Translations under genes and position numbers: made by a program | Shown here: piece after piece, positions 59,741 to 64,000 of the stretch | How positions within the stretch are numbered: the stretch's first letter is position 1 | How the letters are laid out: each line of letters starts with the position of its first letter | The notes under the pieces: model-generated | What the model saw: the letters and a program-made list of their open reading frames with translations, nothing else | Databases searched by the model: none | What the model was told of the DNA's origin: nothing | Assembly: GCF_008807375.1 (NCBI RefSeq) | Contig: NZ_CP043311.1 | Location: 524,501-588,500, forward strand | Source: Pseudomonas lalkuanensis | Lineage (GTDB): Bacteria > Pseudomonadota > Gammaproteobacteria > Pseudomonadales > Pseudomonadaceae | Length of the DNA: 64,000 nucleotides | Reading direction: 5' to 3'

Positions 59741-60535
59741 GTGAAAAGCAAACTCAAGCTCCACGGGTTCAACAACCTGACGAAGACCTTGAGCTTCAAC
59801 ATCTATGACATCTGCTACGCGGAAACCCCCGAGGACCAGCAGGCCTACGTCCAGTACATCGATGAAGAGTACGACGCCGAGCGCCTGACCCAGATCCTCA
59901 CCGACGTGGTGGACATCATCGGTGCCAACATCCTCAACATCGCCCGCCAGGATTACGATCCCCAGGGCGCGAGCGTGACCATCCTCATCTCCGAGCAGCC
60001 GGTGACGCCCACTGAAAGCCAGATCGAGGAATCCCCCGGCCCGCTGCCGGAAACCATCCTGGCGCACCTCGACAAGAGCCACATCACCGTTCACACCTAT
60101 CCGGAAATCCATCCGGTGTCGGGTATCGCCACCTTCCGCGTGGACATCGATGTTTCCACCTGCGGCGTGATCTCCCCGCTAAAGGCGCTCAACTACCTGA
60201 TCCACCAGTTCGATTCGGACATCGTCACCGTGGACTACCGCGTGCGCGGCTTCACCCGTGACGTGGAAGGCAAGAAGCACTTCATCGACCACGAGATCAA
60301 CTCGATCCAGAACTACCTCTCCGAGGACACCCAGGACGCCTATCAGATGACGGACGTCAACGTGTACCAGGAGAACATGTTCCACACCAAGATGCTGCTC
60401 AAGGACTTCGAACTGGACAACTACCTGTTCGGCGACGCCACCAGCAACCTGACTGCGGAGCAGCGCAAGGAAGTCGAGGCGCGCGTGCGCCACGAGATGC
60501 TGGAAATCTTCTACGCGCGGAACATGCCCAACTGA
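59741..60535 (+). CDS. speD: S-adenosylmethionine decarboxylase proenzyme (bacterial type)
   Basis: Makes decarboxylated SAM, the aminopropyl donor for spermidine. The 264-residue protein from the GTG at 59741 ([13 protein letters not shown]) has the length of the E. coli enzyme. Autocleavage at the serine of [13 protein letters not shown] gives the pyruvoyl cofactor. The motifs [28 protein letters not shown], and [11 protein letters not shown] follow. An ATG at 59720 would add seven residues. It lies after the osmC-like gene and is followed by a bidirectional terminator. Confidence 0.96.
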   Translation: MKSKLKLHGFNNLTKTLSFNIYDICYAETPEDQQAYVQYIDEEYDAERLTQILTDVVDIIGANILNIARQDYDPQGASVTILISEQPVTPTESQIEESPGPLPETILAHLDKSHITVHTYPEIHPVSGIATFRVDIDVSTCGVISPLKALNYLIHQFDSDIVTVDYRVRGFTRDVEGKKHFIDHEINSIQNYLSEDTQDAYQMTDVNVYQENMFHTKMLLKDFELDNYLFGDATSNLTAEQRKEVEARVRHEMLEIFYARNMPN

Positions 60536-60555
60536 GGCGGTTCGACTCGGGAAAG

Positions 60556-60583
60556 AAAAAGGGCGCCTGATGGCGCCCTTTTT
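60556..60583. terminator. Bidirectional terminator between speD and coq7
   Basis: AAAAAGGGCGCC-TGAT-GGCGCCCTTTTT, perfect 12-bp stem with A- and T-tracts. It can serve both convergent genes. Confidence 0.9.
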
Positions 60584-60595
60584 TCATTTGCGGGA

Positions 60596-61243
60596 TCAGA
60601 CCCGGTAGGTGCTCTTGGTCATGACCTTGGAGAGCAGGGTCATGCCGAACTTGACTGGCGCCGGGAAACGCAGGCCGCCGGCTTCCAGGGCGCTGGTGGC
60701 GTGCTGCTCTTCGTCGATGCGCATTTGCTCGAGGATGGCGCGAGAACGGGCGTCGTCCGCCGGCAGTTGTTCGAGGTGCTCGTCGAGGTGCTTGCACACC
60801 TGGTCCTCGGTGGCCGCGACGAAGCCCAGGCTGACGCGGTCGCTGATCAGGCCGGCCATGGCGCCGACGCCGAAGGACAGGCCGTAGAAAACCGGATTGA
60901 GGATGCTCGGGCGGCTGCCCAGTTCGCGGATGCGCTGTTCGCACCAGGCCAGATGGTCGATCTCTTCCTCGGCGGCGTGCTCCATGGCTTCGCGCACCTC
61001 GGGCAGCTTGGCGGTCAGTGCCTGGCCCTGGTAGAGCGCCTGGGCGCAGACCTCGCCGGTATGGTTGATGCGCATCAGGCCGGCGATATGGCGGGCATCC
61101 TCGGGCTTGAGCTCGGCATCGGGCTGGCCCTCGGCCGGGGACGGGCGGAAAGGCTGGCCGGTGAACGGCAGCAGGGTGCGCAGTGCGGCATCGGCCTGCA
61201 GCAGCAGGCGGTCGGCGGGGGAGTAGGAACGTTCGCTGGCCAT
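60596..61243 (-). CDS. coq7: 2-octaprenyl-3-methyl-6-methoxy-benzoquinol hydroxylase (Coq7)
   Basis: The 215-residue di-iron hydroxylase of ubiquinone synthesis (bacterial Coq7/CLK-1). The carboxylate and histidine ligands are visible in [22 protein letters not shown], and later EDQV and IDEEQHA. ATG at 61243 has GGAGGTG 8 bases before it; the longer frame to 61273 is not supported. It converges with speD. Confidence 0.95.
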   Translation of the reverse strand: MASERSYSPADRLLLQADAALRTLLPFTGQPFRPSPAEGQPDAELKPEDARHIAGLMRINHTGEVCAQALYQGQALTAKLPEVREAMEHAAEEEIDHLAWCEQRIRELGSRPSILNPVFYGLSFGVGAMAGLISDRVSLGFVAATEDQVCKHLDEHLEQLPADDARSRAILEQMRIDEEQHATSALEAGGLRFPAPVKFGMTLLSKVMTKSTYRV

Positions 61244-61361
61244 GCGGCACCTCCGTGGGTCGTCGGCGGGCATTCTACCGCAAGGCCATGATCAAGGCTT
61301 GACTGGCGTCAGGCCGAGCCTGACGGGCGGGAGGCTTCCCGCCCCGGACGGTGCTGGCGGA

Positions 61362-61700
61362 TCAGCCCGGAGGCCAATGCATCTGGCGCTGGCCAAGCAC
61401 ATGCATGTGGATGTGGTAGACGGTCTGGCCGCCCTGCTCATTGCAGTTCATCACCAGGCGAAAGCCCTCGTCGCAACCCTGTTCGGCCGCAAGGCGCTGG
61501 GCGGTGTAGGCGATATGGCCAACCAGGGCCTTGTCGTCTTCGGTGAGGTCGGTGAGGACGGGAATGTGCTTCTTCGGGATCACCAGGAAGTGCACCGGGG
61601 CTTGCGGCGCGATGTCGTGGAAGGCGACGACGTGATCGTCTTCATAGAGCTTGCGGGCGGGAATTTGCCCGGCGGCGATTTTGCAGAACAGACAGTCCAC
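61362..61700 (-). CDS. HIT-family nucleotide-binding hydrolase (HinT-like)
   Basis: A 112-residue HIT protein that hydrolyses purine nucleoside phosphoramidates. The histidine triad HIHMHVLG (residues about 97-104) is intact, and CLFCKIAAGQIPA at the N-terminus is typical, including the paired cysteines. It uses the GTG at 61700 with GGAG upstream. It is divergent from an AAA ATPase gene, 91 bp away. Confidence 0.93.
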   Translation of the reverse strand: MDCLFCKIAAGQIPARKLYEDDHVVAFHDIAPQAPVHFLVIPKKHIPVLTDLTEDDKALVGHIAYTAQRLAAEQGCDEGFRLVMNCNEQGGQTVYHIHMHVLGQRQMHWPPG

Positions 61701-61791
61701 GGGAATTCTCCGGCCTGTTATAAGAGGTCCCGAGTTTAACGGCGAGCGAATGCCCCGGCCAGCGCCGGCCGCCCCCCCCCAAGGAGCCCCT

Positions 61792-63273
61792 GTGAAGAAC
61801 GACATCCACGACCTCGGCCTGGTGCTGGATTCGCGCGTGAAGCTGATCCTGATCGAGTCCTGGGATGAGCGCCGGGTACTGGAAACCCTCACCAGCCTGG
61901 CGGTCAAGCGCGGGCTCGGCCTGTTCACCTGGGCGATCAGCGAGGGGCTCCAGCGCCTGGGATTCGGTGGCGACAGCCTGGGTGAAGGGGACAGCCGCGA
62001 GCCGGAAACCGCACTCAAGCTGATCAAGGCCGACCCGCAACCCAACCTCTATGTGATGTGCGACCTGCATCCCTTCCTCGACGACGACCCCAAGGTGGTG
62101 CGATTGCTCAAGGAGGTGGCGATGGCCGAGGGCAACCACAAGCCGACGCTGGTGCTGGTATCCCATGCCCTGAAGCTGCCGCCGGAAGTGCAGCGCTATG
62201 CCGCGCGCTTCGACCTGGCGCTGCCCGGGGAGGACGAGCTGATGAGCATCGTCCGTGAGGAAGCGGCCCGCTGGAGCGAGCGCAATCGCGGTGCGCGGGT
62301 TCGCACGGACAACCGCACCCTGCAGCAGGTGGTGAAGAACCTGCGTGGCATGAGCCACGGCGAAGCCCGCGCCCTGGCGCGCAACGTGATTTGCGACGAC
62401 GGCGCCATCACCCAGGAAGACCTGCCGGAACTGAACAAGGCGAAGTTCCAGTTGCTGGATCTGGAAGGCGTGCTCAGCTTCGAGTACGAAACGGCGCGCT
62501 TCGCCGAAGTGGGCGGCCTGGCCAACCTCAAGCGCTGGCTGGCCGAGCGCCAGGCGGCGGTGCTGGAGGAAAAGCCGGTGGACCGGCCCAAGGGCGTGTT
62601 GCTGGTCGGTGTGCAGGGCGGCGGCAAAAGTCTTGCGGCCAAGGCGGTCGCCGGTCTCTGGGGGTTGCCGTTGCTGCGCCTGGATTTCGCCTGCCTGTAC
62701 AACAAGTTCTTCGGCGAGACCGAACGCAATCTGCGAGAGGCCCTGAAACTCGCCGAGCAGATGGCGCCTTGCGTGTTGTGGATGGACGAAGTGGAGAAGG
62801 GGTTGGCCAGCGGCGATCACGATGGCGGCGTGAGCCAGCGGGTTTTGGGCACGCTGCTGACCTGGATGGCCGAGCGCAAGGCGCCGGTGTTCATGGTGGC
62901 CACTGCCAACGCCATCGACCGGCTGCCACCGGAACTGCTGCGCAAGGGGCGTTTCGACGAGCTGTTTTTCGTCGACCTGCCGCAGCCCGAAGTCCGTGCG
63001 GAGATCTTCTGTATCCACCTGGGACGCCGCGAACTCGACCCGGCGCAGTTCGATCTGCATCAGTTGGTGGCCGCCAGTGATGGTTTCTCCGGCGCCGAGA
63101 TCGAGCAGGCGGTGGTGGGGATGCTCTATGCGGCGCAGGCCCAGCAATGCCCGGCAGACCAGGCGCTGCTGCTGCGTGAGATCAAGGGTACCGCGCCGCT
63201 ATCGGTACTGATGGCAGAGCAACTGGCGAGCCTGCGGGCCTGGGCGAATGGCCGTTGCGTGAAAGCCGACTGA
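61792..63273 (+). CDS. AAA-family ATPase (Ycf46-like)
   Basis: A 493-residue AAA protein. An N-terminal region (residues 1-200) predicts a RecA-like or helical fold; the AAA module follows with Walker A GVQGGGKS (about 272-279), Walker B VLWMDEVEKG (about 325-334), arginine finger region and a C-terminal AAA lid. It resembles Ycf46-type proteins, whose role is unclear. GTG start at 61792 with AAGGAG 5 bases before. A tract of nine C precedes the ribosome binding site. Confidence 0.85.
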   Translation: MKNDIHDLGLVLDSRVKLILIESWDERRVLETLTSLAVKRGLGLFTWAISEGLQRLGFGGDSLGEGDSREPETALKLIKADPQPNLYVMCDLHPFLDDDPKVVRLLKEVAMAEGNHKPTLVLVSHALKLPPEVQRYAARFDLALPGEDELMSIVREEAARWSERNRGARVRTDNRTLQQVVKNLRGMSHGEARALARNVICDDGAITQEDLPELNKAKFQLLDLEGVLSFEYETARFAEVGGLANLKRWLAERQAAVLEEKPVDRPKGVLLVGVQGGGKSLAAKAVAGLWGLPLLRLDFACLYNKFFGETERNLREALKLAEQMAPCVLWMDEVEKGLASGDHDGGVSQRVLGTLLTWMAERKAPVFMVATANAIDRLPPELLRKGRFDELFFVDLPQPEVRAEIFCIHLGRRELDPAQFDLHQLVAASDGFSGAEIEQAVVGMLYAAQAQQCPADQALLLREIKGTAPLSVLMAEQLASLRAWANGRCVKAD

Positions 63274-63279
63274 CGTCGC

Positions 63280-64000
63280 TCAGGGCTGGGCGAAGCGGCG
63301 AATGACCTGGCCCAGCATGCGGCGCACCAGCCAGCGCGGGGCCAGTCGGGGGAGGAAGGCGGCCAGCCGGTTGCGCCAGCCGGGGATGATGATTGCACGG
63401 TTCTTCTCCAGCGCGCGCACGGTGATCAGTGCCACTTCCTCGGGGCTCATCATCAGCTTGCTGCCTTCCAGGCTGCCGACCTGCATGTGGGCTCCGCGAA
63501 AGAAGGCCGTGCGGGTGGGGCCGGGGCACAGCACCGAGACTTTCACGCCGCGCGGACGCAGTTCCTCGCGCAGCCCCTCGGTGAAATTCAGGACGTAGGC
63601 CTTGCTGGCGTAGTAGTTGCTCATCCAGGCACCGGGCTGGAAGCCGGCCACCGAGGCGATATTGAGGATCTGGCCGCCGCCCTGGCGCGCCATCAGGCCG
63701 CCAATGCCATGGCAAAGTCGGGCGAGGGCCAGGATGTTCACTTCGATCAGTTCCTGCTCGCGTCCCCAGTCCTGGTCGACGAAGGCCCCGGAAGTGCCGA
63801 TGCCGGCGTTGTTCACCAGCAGGTCGATCTCCCGCTCCCCTTGTTCCAGGTCCATCAACAGTCCGGAAACCTGCAGGGGCTCAGCCAGGTCGCAGTAGCG
63901 GAACAGCACTTCCACGCCGAAACGCTGGGTCAGCTCGCAGGCGACGCTCTCCAGCACATCCCGCTGCCGGGCGACCAGCAGCAGGTGCCGACCCCGGCGT
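63280..64000 (-). CDS. Short-chain dehydrogenase/reductase, C-terminal part
   Basis: The gene runs off the right edge; about 240 codons are visible and the nucleotide-binding GxxxGxG at the N-terminus is missing from the window. The NNAG motif, the catalytic S in SVAGFQ, and the YxxSK (NYYASKAYVL) are present, typical of SDRs with unknown substrate. The C-terminal segment with SMARPRR-like basic residues (WLVRRMLGQVIRRF) may associate with membranes. A frame starting at the GTG at 63957 is internal, since the sequence continues in frame upstream. Confidence 0.88.
   Translation of the reverse strand, partial: RRGRHLLLVARQRDVLESVACELTQRFGVEVLFRYCDLAEPLQVSGLLMDLEQGEREIDLLVNNAGIGTSGAFVDQDWGREQELIEVNILALARLCHGIGGLMARQGGGQILNIASVAGFQPGAWMSNYYASKAYVLNFTEGLREELRPRGVKVSVLCPGPTRTAFFRGAHMQVGSLEGSKLMMSPEEVALITVRALEKNRAIIIPGWRNRLAAFLPRLAPRWLVRRMLGQVIRRFAQP

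Overview
The window looks like a chromosomal segment from a high-GC Pseudomonas (sensu lato). From base 15,000 to the right edge, the gene order (tRNA, rmcA, rpoD, dnaG, rpsU, tsaD, plsY, folB, folK, cca, spoVR/yeaH/prkA, glpE-apaH-apaG-rsmA-pdxA-surA-lptD, amgK-murU, agtSR-agtABCD, rpe-gph-trpE-trpGDC, vfr, osmC, speD, coq7, hinT) is the order I remember from Pseudomonas aeruginosa. Several proteins also have the length I expect for that genus (RmcA 1245, Vfr 214, SpeD 264, ApaG 126, PlsY 189 residues). This is recall, not a database search.

Bases 1-15,000 are the accessory part. They hold the end of an agmatinase-type ureohydrolase, a CoA-transferase reduced to its two ends, a small YqaE/Pmp3 membrane peptide, and a divergent EamA exporter/LysR pair. 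Next is an apparent catabolic cluster: flavin reductase, two amidohydrolases, a polyamine-type ABC importer, a divergent GntR regulator and a hydantoin-racemase-like enzyme. Then come a BRO-N protein with a frameshifted tail behind a leader that can fold two ways, a DUF1543 protein and a toxin-antitoxin pair. Three families of palindromic repeats sit in the gaps.

Bases 15,000-44,500 are mainly core genes: a tRNA-Ile2, the cyclic-di-GMP protein RmcA, the macromolecular-synthesis genes (rpsU, dnaG, rpoD), tRNA modification and maturation (tsaD, cca), folate and phospholipid synthesis, the PrkA-YeaH-SpoVR stress module, the LptD/SurA outer-membrane assembly operon with its vitamin B6, rRNA-methylation and Ap4A genes, and, divergently, the AmgK/MurU peptidoglycan-sugar recycling pair.

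Bases 44,500-52,400 carry a two-component system (AgtS/AgtR) followed by the ABC importer it probably controls (AgtABCD, for GABA and 5-aminovalerate in P. aeruginosa). A perfect 8-bp-arm palindrome lies in front of agtA. Bases 52,400-58,000 are rpe-gph-trpE-trpG-trpD-trpC. The likely trp leader peptide is the in-frame 3' end of gph, and trpE and trpG are directly adjacent, whereas in P. aeruginosa a pyocin cluster lies between them. A MITE-like element separates trpC from vfr. The window ends inside a short-chain dehydrogenase.

The observations most worth following up are the uncharacterised catabolic cluster with an amidohydrolase that lacks its HxH metal motif, the mutually exclusive hairpins in the BRO-N leader, the gph/trpL nested arrangement, and the palindrome upstream of agtA.
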